A stretch of 64,000 nucleotides of DNA. Source: JAALLB01 sp964502215 (GTDB lineage Bacteria > Pseudomonadota > Alphaproteobacteria > Rhizobiales > Rhizobiaceae). The stretch is from positions 25,149-89,148 of the forward strand of contig CAZCUN010000005.1 in assembly GCA_964502215.1 (NCBI GenBank), given 5' to 3'. Shown here in pieces: positions 16,164-23,933 of this stretch (position 1 is the stretch's first letter; each line of letters begins with the position of its first letter). Position numbers and translations under genes: made by a program. The notes beneath the pieces are model-generated. The model saw only the letters and a program-made list of their open reading frames with translations, did not search any database and was not told the DNA's origin.

Positions 16164-16998
16164 ACTCAATCAAAAACTCAGTCTCAGGTTCTAATACTAC
16201 CAGCCTTGGCGATGTTGGCAGGGTGTTGAGTGAATAAGTCACTTTACTTGTTTTTGTCCGCTCAATCGGAAAACCACTTCCCATGTTGGTCAAAAAACGT
16301 TGCAGGCTGAATTCGCCAAAGGCATGCATCGGAATGACCACACTTGCATTCAGCCTTCTGGTTACAACCGCCATATCTTCCAGCGCCATCGTCCAGCCGC
16401 CATCAACAGGTACCATTAAGATATCAAGGCGACCAATTTCGGCATAGTGTGCCTCGTTCAATATATGATGCAAATGCCCCAAATGCCCAATACAAAGCCC
16501 ACCCATTTCGAAGATGAAAATAGAATTGCCGTCTTTCTCATGGCCTGAGAAATTTGAATTAATATCCGTCGTTACATTGCGAATGATAACTTCATCAATC
16601 TGCAAATTATGGCTGGCCTTTTTACCATCCTTACCCCAACCACGAAGCACATGTTTGATGCGTGTATCTGGAAAGCGCGTAAAATGCGTGACATGCGCAT
16701 GGTTCATCGTCACCACATCAGGAATGACATTAGCACCCGCAAAACCAGAAAAATCTGTCGCGATTTTTAGCCCCGTTGAATCCTCAATCAAAAATGTTGA
16801 GTGCCCAATATAACGAATTTGCACTTCGCTAGGGTTGAGGGCGGTCGGCCAAATATGCTCAAGGCTGGCGTATTGCACATGCGGTGAAAGCTGATTTTGA
16901 GCGACTGCAAGGCAAGTGGAGTGGGGCGTCTCACGCGCTTGTGCGGCTGCACTTATTGCTGTTGAGATTAAGATAAGCAATGCGATTAGAGTTTTCAT
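16162..16998 (-). CDS. Secreted MBL-fold (UlaG-like) metallohydrolase with altered metal motif
   Basis: A 278-residue metallo-beta-lactamase-fold protein with a Sec signal peptide (MKTLIALLILISTAISAAAQA), so it is periplasmic. The N-terminal strand IRYIGHSTFLIED and the lid region are typical of UlaG/RNase Z-like members. The first metal motif reads NHAHVTH, with Thr where HxHxDH has the metal-binding Asp. The later ligands appear intact: His in GHLGHLHH, Asp in VPVDGGW, His in IPMHAFG. It may therefore be mononuclear or have shifted activity. The start ATG 16998 has a GGGAGG ribosome-binding site and gives a clean signal peptide. Substrate unknown. Confidence 0.82.
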   Translation of the reverse strand: MKTLIALLILISTAISAAAQARETPHSTCLAVAQNQLSPHVQYASLEHIWPTALNPSEVQIRYIGHSTFLIEDSTGLKIATDFSGFAGANVIPDVVTMNHAHVTHFTRFPDTRIKHVLRGWGKDGKKASHNLQIDEVIIRNVTTDINSNFSGHEKDGNSIFIFEMGGLCIGHLGHLHHILNEAHYAEIGRLDILMVPVDGGWTMALEDMAVVTRRLNASVVIPMHAFGEFSLQRFLTNMGSGFPIERTKTSKVTYSLNTLPTSPRLVVLEPETEFLIE

Positions 16999-17067
16999 AA
17001 CGGCCTCCCATTTCTCTTGATGATTAGTTTTGTTCAAGATTTGAGATTTGGCAAGGGGTGTAAATAC

Positions 17068-17210
17068 CTCCCTCTTGAGGGGAAGTTGGTGAACGTAGTG
17101 AGCCGGTGGGAGGATGTCATACGCCTTACGGCATGTGATCCCCTCTCTTGAAAATTCTAAGGTTTGGCTTCGCCAATTCCAAGAATTTTCATTCTCCCCC
17201 TCAAGGGGGG
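17068..17210. repeat. Palindromic repeat unit A (multi-hairpin element)
   Basis: Bounded by CTTGAGGGG (17074-17082) and CCCCTCAAG (17197-17205), an inverted pair; each end is itself nearly self-complementary. Inside, GAAAATTCT (17150-17158) pairs with AGAATTTTC (17182-17190), enclosing TTGGC-TTC-GCCAA (17164-17176). The Gly/Pro-type sequence around GAACGTAGTGAGCCGG resembles dispersed repeats seen in many rhizobial genomes. No real gene crosses it. Confidence 0.6.
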
Positions 17211-17226
17211 CGAAGCACCCTAACTC

Positions 17227-17380
17227 TCGTCATCCCGGTCGCGGTGCGAACTGGGGTCTATTATACCCAACTAAGAAATGTTGAAGGTGGTGATAAGATA
17301 AGAGCATCTGTACAAGTAGTCATTCCGAAAAATTTGAGAGCATCAATGGATCCCGGTTTGCATGGCAACGGGGATGACGA
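17227..17380. repeat. Palindromic repeat unit B (TCGTCATCCC ends)
   Basis: A 154-bp segment with terminal inverted repeats TCGTCATCCC (17227-17236) and GGGATGACGA (17371-17380). It sits 17 bases after unit A. Ends of this TCATCCCGG type are common in non-autonomous dispersed repeats of alphaproteobacteria. There is no transposase nearby, so any mobility would depend on another locus. Bases 17381-17538 beyond it are AT-rich with no feature seen apart from the next gene's ribosome-binding site. Confidence 0.55.
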
Positions 17381-17538
17381 AGCTAGGTCTAATAATCACC
17401 TGATTATTGTAGAATTTATAGACTTCAAAAGTTAATATTTATTGTTAACGAATCGTAAAAATGTATAGTTAACAAATGGTTACCGATTCGGATTCGTTTA
17501 TTGATTCGAGCTTAACTATATGTTATAATAGGATTATT

Positions 17539-17886
17539 ATGGTAGGCAAAAGAATTAAAGAAAGAGACTTGATAGAGCCAGTTTTGCAATTAATCGCTGA
17601 TCATCGTGATAAATTTGGAGGACTGGATATAACGAGTATAGATAAACTTTTACGCCATAAACTCTCTTTATCGGAAGAGGATAAGACTATTTTAAAGGGT
17701 AGAAAAGATGATCGTTTCAGCCAAGTAGTTAGAAATTTAGTTAGCCATCGAACATTAGAAAAAACGGGAATGGCTGAATACAAGAATGATGGAACTTATA
17801 AACGAGGGGCTTACTATCTTACTTACAAGGGAGAAGCCAAACTTCATAAGTTGCCAATACCTCAACAACCAGATTTGTTTAAATAA
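17539..17886 (+). CDS. Small winged-helix-like protein of unknown function
   Basis: A 115-residue protein starting MVGKRIKERDLIEPVLQL, from an ATG with a TAGGA ribosome-binding site 6 bases upstream (an in-frame ATG at 17476 lacks one). The layout of helices, then DRFSQVVRNLVSHRTLEKTGMAEY, then a basic wing and YYLTYKGEAKL, resembles the winged-helix domain at the N-terminus of Mrr-type restriction enzymes. No nuclease domain is attached. It is rich in Lys and AT-rich in codon use compared with flanking core genes. It lies directly after palindromic repeats and before two small orphan genes, suggesting an acquired cassette. Function is not known. Confidence 0.6.
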   Translation: MVGKRIKERDLIEPVLQLIADHRDKFGGLDITSIDKLLRHKLSLSEEDKTILKGRKDDRFSQVVRNLVSHRTLEKTGMAEYKNDGTYKRGAYYLTYKGEAKLHKLPIPQQPDLFK

Positions 17887-17897
17887 AGGAGAATAAA

Positions 17898-17909
17898 ATG
17901 AATGAGTAA
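17898..17909 (+). other. Three-codon frame behind a perfect ribosome-binding site
   Basis: After the winged-helix gene, AAAGGAGAATAAA precedes ATG-AAT-GAG-TAA. The ribosome-binding site is as good as those of the neighbouring genes but the frame stops after three codons. It may be a gene remnant, or a ribosome-stalling or stabilising site immediately before the hairpin at 17913. Confidence 0.35.
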
Positions 17910-17912
17910 AGA

Positions 17913-17944
17913 GGCCACATTATAGTTAGAGCTATAATGTGGCC
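17913..17944 (+). other. Perfect 13-bp hairpin between small genes
   Basis: GGCCACATTATAG (17913-17925), loop TTAGAG, CTATAATGTGGCC (17932-17944). There is no T-run behind it, so it is not a standard terminator. It could be an RNA processing or protein-binding site, or a DNA operator, within the small-gene cassette. The following bases to 18054 show only an imperfect inverted repeat around GTCGAAGCATG / CATGTCTTCGGC. Confidence 0.6.
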
Positions 17945-18054
17945 GTATATCAGCAACATAGCTGCAACAAAGTCGAAGCATGCCAACTGAAGTAGAAATT
18001 TATAACAGCATGTCTTCGGCTCTAATTCAAATTATAATTTAATAGGAGCCTATC

Positions 18055-18261
18055 ATGGCCAAATACTATGTGAATAAAAACGCGCAATCTAATGGTGATC
18101 ATGAAGTACACACTACAGGTTGTTCATTTTTACCAAAACCAGAAAACCGCATCGATCTAGGTGAGCATTCTGGTTGCGCGTCTGCTGTGCAGAAAGCCAA
18201 GCAACATTATAATCAGGTTAATGGGTGCTATTATTGTAGCAACTCATGCCATACGCAATAA
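18055..18261 (+). CDS. Small Cys/His-rich conserved protein
   Basis: A 68-residue protein, MAKYYVNKNAQSNGDHEVH..., with a Shine-Dalgarno sequence AGGAG 7 bases before ATG. Cys occur in TGCSF, SGCAS and the pair NGCYYCSNSCH, with several His, so zinc binding is plausible. It looks like a compact one-domain protein of a widespread but uncharacterised accessory family that I recall from other bacteria; I cannot name it. The next gene starts 8 bases after its stop, so the two are co-transcribed. Confidence 0.7.
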   Translation: MAKYYVNKNAQSNGDHEVHTTGCSFLPKPENRIDLGEHSGCASAVQKAKQHYNQVNGCYYCSNSCHTQ

Positions 18262-18269
18262 GGAGAATA

Positions 18270-18443
18270 ATGATGGCTACAAACCCACCAATAGGTGATG
18301 GACACCGCAAAGGAGCGGTTAGAGATCGCTCTCAAGTTTATAATCCTAAGACTGATAATTGGACTAAACGTGGTCCTGATGGTCGCTTTATGCATCAAAA
18401 AGCTGACAAGAAGCCTTTTAAAGGTGTTCGAAAAGAGAAGTAA
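18270..18443 (+). CDS. Small basic conserved protein of accessory type
   Basis: A 57-residue protein, MMATNPPIGDGHRKGAVRDR..., strongly basic, ending KKPFKGVRKEK. The ATG at 18270 (or 18273) has an AAGGAGAA ribosome-binding site that overlaps the stop of the preceding Cys-rich gene; an upstream ATG at 18246 inside that gene lacks one. The short sequence DRSQVYNPKTDNWTKRGPDGRF followed by FMHQKADKKPFKGVR has the look of a conserved accessory family known from scattered gammaproteobacterial genomes. Function unknown; nucleic-acid binding would fit the charge. It is convergent with uvrD, 32 bases away. Confidence 0.68.
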   Translation: MMATNPPIGDGHRKGAVRDRSQVYNPKTDNWTKRGPDGRFMHQKADKKPFKGVRKEK

Positions 18444-18475
18444 AACGAATATCCCTCGCCATATTTGGCGGGGGG

Positions 18476-21160
18476 TTAACGCCCCTCAACAAAACTATCA
18501 AGCACCCGTTTCTGACCAGCCTTATCAAAATCAATCGTAAGCTTGTTCCCATCCACCAGCGCGACATTTCCATTTCCAAACTTCAAATGGAACACGCGGT
18601 CTCCGACTTTGAAATCTGAACTTGGTTCGTTGATGGAGGAGGCGACTAGGTTGCCTTCTATGGTTTTACCGCCAAAGCCACCTGCGGAACTTGAGGGTTT
18701 TGCGCCCCAGTTGTTGCCACCTGATGAAGATTTACTTTGCGCGCGTTGCCAGCCGGGGCTGGAGTAGGTTGAGTCGAATGTGTCTACGTTATCAAAGCGG
18801 GAAGAACCGTAGCGGCCGCCTGCGTTTGAGCCTCCGTAACCACCGTAAGAGGTTTGACTTTCTGCCACTTCGACATGTTGTTCAGGCAGTTCGTCAATAA
18901 ACCTTGAGGGGAGTGAGGATTGCCATAATCCGTGGATGCGTCTGTTGGAGACGAAGTGGATATAACACTTTTGGCGTGCGCGTGTGATGCCGACGTAGGC
19001 TAAGCGACGCTCTTCTTCTAGGCCAGATCTACCGCCTTCATCGAGCGAGCGTTGGTGCGGGAATAGGCCTTCTTCCCAACCGGGCAAAAAGACTGTGTCG
19101 AATTCTAAACCCTTGGCAGAGTGCAGTGTCATGATTGAAACGGCGTCTAGGTCTTCACCGCTGTCGGTGTCCATGACGAGGGAGATGTGCTCTAAGAACC
19201 CTGGTAGGTTTTCAAACTCTTCCATCGAGCGCACGAGCTCTTTTAGGTTTTCCAATCGACCTGGTGCATCGGCTGCGCGGTCGTTCTGCCACATCTCGGT
19301 GTAACCAGATTCGTCTAAAATAATTTCGGCTAACTCTGTGTGCGAGGTCGAGGTGAGTTCTGTGCGCCAACGGTCAAAATTTGCCAATACGGTTTTGAGT
19401 GTAGCGCGGACTTTTGGTTTTAACTCTTCGGTCTCCACCAACTCTTTTGCCGCCAAGGTGAGGGGTATGCCTCTGGCTCTGGCGGTATCGTGGATGGTGC
19501 GGATGGTCGCGTCACCAATGCCGCGCTTTGGTTTGTTGACAATGCGCTCAAATGCTAAATCATCGGCTGGCTGACAAACCACACGGAAATAGGCCATGGC
19601 ATCGCGGATTTCCATGCGCTCATAAAAGCGTGGGCCACCAATCACGCGGTAGTTTAAACCCATGGTGACAAAGCGGTCTTCAAACTCTCGCATCTGGAAA
19701 GAGGCGCGCACTAGAATGGCGATTTCGTTTAATTCATGTTTTTTGTTTTGAAGCGCCTCGATTTCATCGCCAATAGAGCGTGCTTCTTCTTCTGAATTCC
19801 AGCACGCAGATACGATAACCTTGGAGGCGTCTGGATCAACATCATCAGTGAATAGAGTTTTGCCCAAGCGGTCTTCATTATGATCAATCAAATGACCTGC
19901 TGCACCTAAGATGTGTGCGGTCGAGCGGTAATTGCGTTCTAGGCGAATGACTTTGGCAGATGGAAAATCTTTGTCAAAGCGCAAGATGTTATCAACCTTC
20001 GCCCCACGCCAACCATAGATGGATTGATCATCATCGCCCACACAACACAGATTTGGCGGTGCCAAATTTGTGTTGATTTGTTTTTCGCTCATGCTGTCGA
20101 TGGCGTTGCCATCTTCGCTACGCGGGTGCGAGGCATTCGCCTCGGTCGCGCTATCGGCTCCCGAAGCTTCGCTTCGTTGGTCGTTTTTTGTTACCACGGA
20201 GGGAGGGGCAGGGTTTTTGGAGTTTTGTTCTGGGTCGCTCCCCTCCGTGGCAGCGCCAGACGAGGCGTTTAGCCGAGGCGCCTGCGCGTGAACGGACGCT
20301 GATGCGGATGCATCAGCGGAAGAGGGACTTTGCGCTAATAACCTTAGCCACATATATTGGGCTACGTTTGTGTCTTGATATTCATCAACCAAAATAAATT
20401 TAAAACGATGATTGTATTCAGCTAACACGCTTGGGTTTTCTTTAAATAATCTGATGGTTTCAGTGAGCAAGTCGCCAAAGTCGCAGGCGTTTAAGATTTT
20501 TAGTCTGGCTTGATATTGGCGGTATAGATCGCGTCCTTTGCCATCACCAAAAGCTCTTGCATCACCTTCTGAAATTTGTTCTGGGCCAAGGCCTTTGTTT
20601 TTCCAGCTATCAATGTGGCCAGCTAACATTCTGGCTGGCCAGCGTTTGTCGTCTATGCCTTCTGCGCGGATGAGTTGTTTTAGTAAGCGGATTTGATCGT
20701 CAGTATCGAGGATTGTGAAATCAGATTTTAGGCCAACAAGCTCTGCATGGCGGCGCAGGATTTTTACGCCTATGGAGTGGAACGTGCCAAGCCATGGCAT
20801 GCCTTCCACCGCATCACCCATATAGCGGCCAATGCGTTCTTTCATTTCTCGTGCTGCTTTGTTGGTAAAGGTCACAGCTAGAATTTGGGAAGGGTAGGCA
20901 CGGCCTGTTTTGATGATGTGCGCAATGCGTGTGGTTAAAACTCTCGTCTTACCCGTACCTGCTCCTGCTAATACTAACAAAGGTCCATCCAGTGTTGCGA
21001 CTGCATCAGCTTGTTCTGGGTTTAGGCCTTCGAAATAATCAGGAGCGTTTGCACCAGTTCTGGCACCCATGGCACGCGCAGCAATGCCGCCTCCTTGTGG
21101 TGCTGGAGGTGCAGGATCATCTACTTTTTCTGTAGGTATAGAATCAAAAGGGTTCGACAT
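18476..21160 (-). CDS. uvrD: ATP-dependent DNA helicase UvrD/PcrA with in-frame insert
   Basis: Superfamily 1A 3'-5' helicase of nucleotide excision and mismatch repair. Walker A AGAGTGKT is at residues 65-72, motif II VDEYQDTN at 258-265, then GDDDQSIYGWRG (motif III) at 375-386, VRLERNYRS-type motif IV (IRLERNYRS), SIMTLHSAKGLEF (V) and YVGITRARQK (VI); a Tudor-like domain (FKVGDRVFHLKFGNG) ends the protein. At 894 residues it is about 90 longer than expected. The excess is an Ala/Ser-rich low-complexity segment (residues about 278-366) between motifs II and III, encoded by palindrome-rich DNA. The frame is uninterrupted and all motifs are intact, so the enzyme is probably functional. Confidence 0.94.
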   Translation of the reverse strand: MSNPFDSIPTEKVDDPAPPAPQGGGIAARAMGARTGANAPDYFEGLNPEQADAVATLDGPLLVLAGAGTGKTRVLTTRIAHIIKTGRAYPSQILAVTFTNKAAREMKERIGRYMGDAVEGMPWLGTFHSIGVKILRRHAELVGLKSDFTILDTDDQIRLLKQLIRAEGIDDKRWPARMLAGHIDSWKNKGLGPEQISEGDARAFGDGKGRDLYRQYQARLKILNACDFGDLLTETIRLFKENPSVLAEYNHRFKFILVDEYQDTNVAQYMWLRLLAQSPSSADASASASVHAQAPRLNASSGAATEGSDPEQNSKNPAPPSVVTKNDQRSEASGADSATEANASHPRSEDGNAIDSMSEKQINTNLAPPNLCCVGDDDQSIYGWRGAKVDNILRFDKDFPSAKVIRLERNYRSTAHILGAAGHLIDHNEDRLGKTLFTDDVDPDASKVIVSACWNSEEEARSIGDEIEALQNKKHELNEIAILVRASFQMREFEDRFVTMGLNYRVIGGPRFYERMEIRDAMAYFRVVCQPADDLAFERIVNKPKRGIGDATIRTIHDTARARGIPLTLAAKELVETEELKPKVRATLKTVLANFDRWRTELTSTSHTELAEIILDESGYTEMWQNDRAADAPGRLENLKELVRSMEEFENLPGFLEHISLVMDTDSGEDLDAVSIMTLHSAKGLEFDTVFLPGWEEGLFPHQRSLDEGGRSGLEEERRLAYVGITRARQKCYIHFVSNRRIHGLWQSSLPSRFIDELPEQHVEVAESQTSYGGYGGSNAGGRYGSSRFDNVDTFDSTYSSPGWQRAQSKSSSGGNNWGAKPSSSAGGFGGKTIEGNLVASSINEPSSDFKVGDRVFHLKFGNGNVALVDGNKLTIDFDKAGQKRVLDSFVEGR
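20063..20329. repeat. Palindrome-rich in-frame insert inside uvrD
   Basis: This stretch encodes the extra residues of UvrD. It contains successive perfect inverted repeats: GATGGC-GTT-GCCATC (20099-20113), CGAGGC-ATTC-GCCTCG (20129-20144), CGAAGC-TTC-GCTTCG (20162-20176), CCACGGAGGG/CCCTCCGTGG (20194-20203 with 20241-20250) and GCTGATGC-GGAT-GCATCAGC (20298-20317). A near-perfect 14-bp stem at 20044-20074 marks its left boundary. The density of such stems is far above that of the flanking helicase DNA and resembles palindromic elements that insert in reading frame. Confidence 0.75.
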
Positions 21161-21311
21161 TTGTTCTATTTAATACTTTTAGCGCGAAATTACAGTATCT
21201 CGTAGTCAAGATTAGTTATTTTTCCTCAATTGAAATTATTTTTGTTTTTCGCCAAGGAATTGCCTTTGTCATGCGTCTTAAGGGTGTAATTGCAAAAAGA
21301 GGTCTGAGTCT

Positions 21312-21851
21312 TTGGACTTAACAACGCCAGATAATGAGCTTGCCACGTTGGCAGCCAAAGGGGACGGGGATGCTTTTCAGGCTTTGCTTGAACGGCATTA
21401 CGACCGCGTGTTTCGTATTGCACTTGGGATTTCTGGTCGTCGTGAAGACGCGGAAGATGTTGCGCAGGATGTTTGCATGTCTTTGCCTGCCAAGTTGAAG
21501 TCATTCAGGGGCGATGCAGCTTTTACAACTTGGCTTTATAGGGTTGTTGTAAATCGTGTGCGTGATTTGCAGCGCAAGCAAATTACTAGTGAGCGCATTC
21601 ATTGTGATTATGGCGAGGTGGAAGACCTTCGCCGTGGTGAAGCTATTGATACTGCTAAAGAAATAGAATGGCTCAATGAAGCCATGAACCATTTAAGCGA
21701 TGATTTGCGTGAGACGGCTGTGCTGGTGGTGGGTGAGGGACTTAACCACGCAGAGGCTGGCACAATTATGGGCATCAAAGAATCCACCGTCTCATGGCGG
21801 ATGCATGAATTGAAAAAGCAATTACGTGAAATTGCGAAGGAAACATTATGA
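21312..21851 (+). CDS. ECF-type RNA polymerase sigma factor
   Basis: A 179-residue sigma-70 family protein of the extracytoplasmic function class. Region 2 is ALLERHYDRVFRIALGI ... DAEDVAQDVCMSL ... TWLYRVVVNRVRDLQRK; region 4 is the helix-turn-helix LNHAEAGTIMGIKESTVSWRMHELKKQL. The start is TTG 21312, with AGAGG upstream. Its last codons overlap the next gene (ATGA), which encodes a membrane protein with a cytoplasmic N-terminus. That gene could therefore be its regulator. No classical zinc-binding anti-sigma gene is adjacent. The target regulon is unknown. Confidence 0.9.
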   Translation: MDLTTPDNELATLAAKGDGDAFQALLERHYDRVFRIALGISGRREDAEDVAQDVCMSLPAKLKSFRGDAAFTTWLYRVVVNRVRDLQRKQITSERIHCDYGEVEDLRRGEAIDTAKEIEWLNEAMNHLSDDLRETAVLVVGEGLNHAEAGTIMGIKESTVSWRMHELKKQLREIAKETL

Positions 21852-23866
21852 GTGATGATATCAAAAAACTCGAAAGCGCTTTGCGTAAGCAAGCTGAAGT
21901 TTCTCCAAGCCCAGACGCTAAAGCTAATGCAATGAAATTAGCCATGCAGGCTTTCGAAGAGGAAAAAACTTCAATTGCTTCCCAAGGAATTGAAGATGAG
22001 GCGCGTCTTATTGAACAAGGCAACGAAAAGAAACCCTTGTTTGATTGGAAAAAGAAAATGAACACGCTTAATTCGAAATTTGGTTATTCCCTAATGGGCG
22101 GCGCTAGCCTTGCAGTGCTGGCTTTTGTGATGGTCGGGCCTAATATCTCGCAATTTACGACGATTGAAACTGTGCCAGAACTTTTGATTACTAAAGAAGA
22201 AATACAAACTGATGCACTTGCTCAGCCACAGGCTGAGCTAGCTGATAAGGTTCAACCAAGTGTTGAAATTCAACCTGCGACACCTGCTGCGCCTGCGCTT
22301 GTTAAACGTAAAGTGCGAACACTTAAGAAAGTATCGCCAAACTTCAGTTCAGGATTAGCTTTGCAAAGTGAAAGCTATACCAGCAAGCCGCTTCCTGCGC
22401 CTGTAGACCTTATCGCTCCGCAATCTCAAAATAGGGATCGCTTTGAAGAGGTCAAGTCCAACCCTGCCAAAACCGTAAAGGCTGAACCTGTCTCAACATT
22501 CTCGGTTGATGTGGACACAGCGTCTTATGCGTTTATGCGTTCGTCATTGAATAATAATCAAATGCCAAATCCTGATAGCATTCGGGTTGAAGAGTTGACC
22601 AATTATTTTGATTATAAGTATGAAGTTCCAAGTGATAAGTCTCAACCATTTAAAGCCAATGTGCAGATTATGCCAACACCTTGGAATGAAGGCACTAAGC
22701 TGATGTCTATTGGCATTAAAGGCTATGAACTTGCCAAGACGGAACAGCCAGATAGTAATCTTGTTTTCTTGATTGATACGTCTGGCTCCATGAACCAAGC
22801 GAATAAACTTCCATTGCTTCGTAATTCTTTTAAGCTGCTTTTAAACTCGCTTAAACCAACGGATACAATTTCAATTGTTGCTTATGCGGGCAGTGCTGGC
22901 ACTGTGCTTGAACCGACGCAAGTTGTCGATAAGCGCAAGATTTTATCTGCCCTTGATAGGCTTCATGCAGGCGGCTCTACGGCTGGTGGTGAGGGGCTTC
23001 GTCAAGCTTATAATTTGGCAGAAGAAAGCTTGAAAGATAAAGGCGTCAACCGCGTTATCTTAGCGACTGATGGTGATTTTAATGTGGGTATTTCTGACCC
23101 TGATCAGTTAAAACGCTTTGTTGAGAAGAAGCGCAAATCTGGCGTTACGCTTTCGGTTCTTGGGTTTGGGCGTGGCAATTATAATGATGAGTTGATGCAG
23201 AAACTTGCGCAAAACGGTAATGGTAATGCGTCTTATATTGATACCTTATCTGAAGCACGTAAGGTGTTGGTTGAAGAGGCGGGTTCAACGCTGTTTACAA
23301 TTGCTAAAGATGTGAAATTACAAGTTGAGTTTAACCCTGGGCTTGTGAGTGAGTACCGCCTAATCGGTTACGAAACACGTAGTTTAAAGCGTGAAGATTT
23401 TAACAATGATAAAGTCGATGCAGGTGATATTGGAGCAGGGCATACGGTGACCGCACTTTATGAAATTACGCCTGTTGGATCGCAATCTCAAAGCGTTGAT
23501 CCACTGCGTTATGGACAAGCTAAGGTTGAAGAAACACAACCTGTTGTGAATGCAAATCCTAATGAATATGGCTTTATGAAAATTCGTTACAAGCTGCCTG
23601 ATCGTGATAAGAGTACGCTTATTTCTACGCCTATTACCCTGGCTAATGAGGTTGATAGTCTTGAAGATGCTGGTGAGGATGCACAGTTTGCGGCAGCGGT
23701 TGCAGCCTTTGGTCAATTCTTGAAGGGTGGCGAGTATATTGGTGAATATTCTTATGATGATATGATTGCATTAGCTTTATCAGGCAAGGGCGTAGATGAA
23801 TTTGGCTACCGTGCTGAGTTTATAAACCTTGTAAGGCTTGCTCAGTCTGTCGATGGTGTTCAGTAA
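21848..23866 (+). CDS. Membrane-anchored von Willebrand factor A protein (YfbK-like), possible anti-sigma partner
   Basis: A 672-residue protein with an N-terminal cytoplasmic segment of about 75 residues (charged, helical), one transmembrane helix at about 80-98 (YSLMGGASLAVLAFVMVG), a Pro/Ala-rich linker, a vWFA N-terminal region (TFSVDVDTASYAFMRSSL), the VWA domain with an intact MIDAS motif DTSGS near residue 310, and a C-terminal DUF3520-like domain (GEYSYDDMIALALSGKG). The domain order matches E. coli YfbK. Translational overlap with an ECF sigma gene and the short cytoplasmic tail suggest that the tail acts as the anti-sigma factor, with the VWA part sensing periplasmic signals. This coupling is an inference. 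Confidence 0.88.
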   Translation: MSDDIKKLESALRKQAEVSPSPDAKANAMKLAMQAFEEEKTSIASQGIEDEARLIEQGNEKKPLFDWKKKMNTLNSKFGYSLMGGASLAVLAFVMVGPNISQFTTIETVPELLITKEEIQTDALAQPQAELADKVQPSVEIQPATPAAPALVKRKVRTLKKVSPNFSSGLALQSESYTSKPLPAPVDLIAPQSQNRDRFEEVKSNPAKTVKAEPVSTFSVDVDTASYAFMRSSLNNNQMPNPDSIRVEELTNYFDYKYEVPSDKSQPFKANVQIMPTPWNEGTKLMSIGIKGYELAKTEQPDSNLVFLIDTSGSMNQANKLPLLRNSFKLLLNSLKPTDTISIVAYAGSAGTVLEPTQVVDKRKILSALDRLHAGGSTAGGEGLRQAYNLAEESLKDKGVNRVILATDGDFNVGISDPDQLKRFVEKKRKSGVTLSVLGFGRGNYNDELMQKLAQNGNGNASYIDTLSEARKVLVEEAGSTLFTIAKDVKLQVEFNPGLVSEYRLIGYETRSLKREDFNNDKVDAGDIGAGHTVTALYEITPVGSQSQSVDPLRYGQAKVEETQPVVNANPNEYGFMKIRYKLPDRDKSTLISTPITLANEVDSLEDAGEDAQFAAAVAAFGQFLKGGEYIGEYSYDDMIALALSGKGVDEFGYRAEFINLVRLAQSVDGVQ

Positions 23867-23875
23867 ATAGATAAA

Positions 23876-23907
23876 TAAAAAAAGCCGTCGCAATCATGCG
23901 ACGGCTT
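23876..23907 (-). terminator. Intrinsic terminator, mainly minus strand
   Basis: AAGCCGTCGC (23882-23891), loop AATCAT, GCGACGGCTT (23898-23907). Reading minus, the stem is followed by a 7-T run, so it ends the DM13 gene. On the plus strand it lies just after the VWA gene and may also serve it weakly. Confidence 0.88.
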
Positions 23908-23933
23908 CCTAAATCCCATAAGGGAATAATCAA

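Noticed and set aside
17148..17435. 95-codon plus-strand frame across the palindromic repeats
   Set aside because: It runs through both repeat units, has no ribosome-binding site and reads as translated repeat; not a gene.
21264..21311. Upstream 16-codon frame (MRLKGV...) and an autoregulated ECF promoter before the sigma gene
   Set aside because: GGAATT and CGTC are present but the spacing is too short for an ECF promoter, and the frame has no proper ribosome-binding site.
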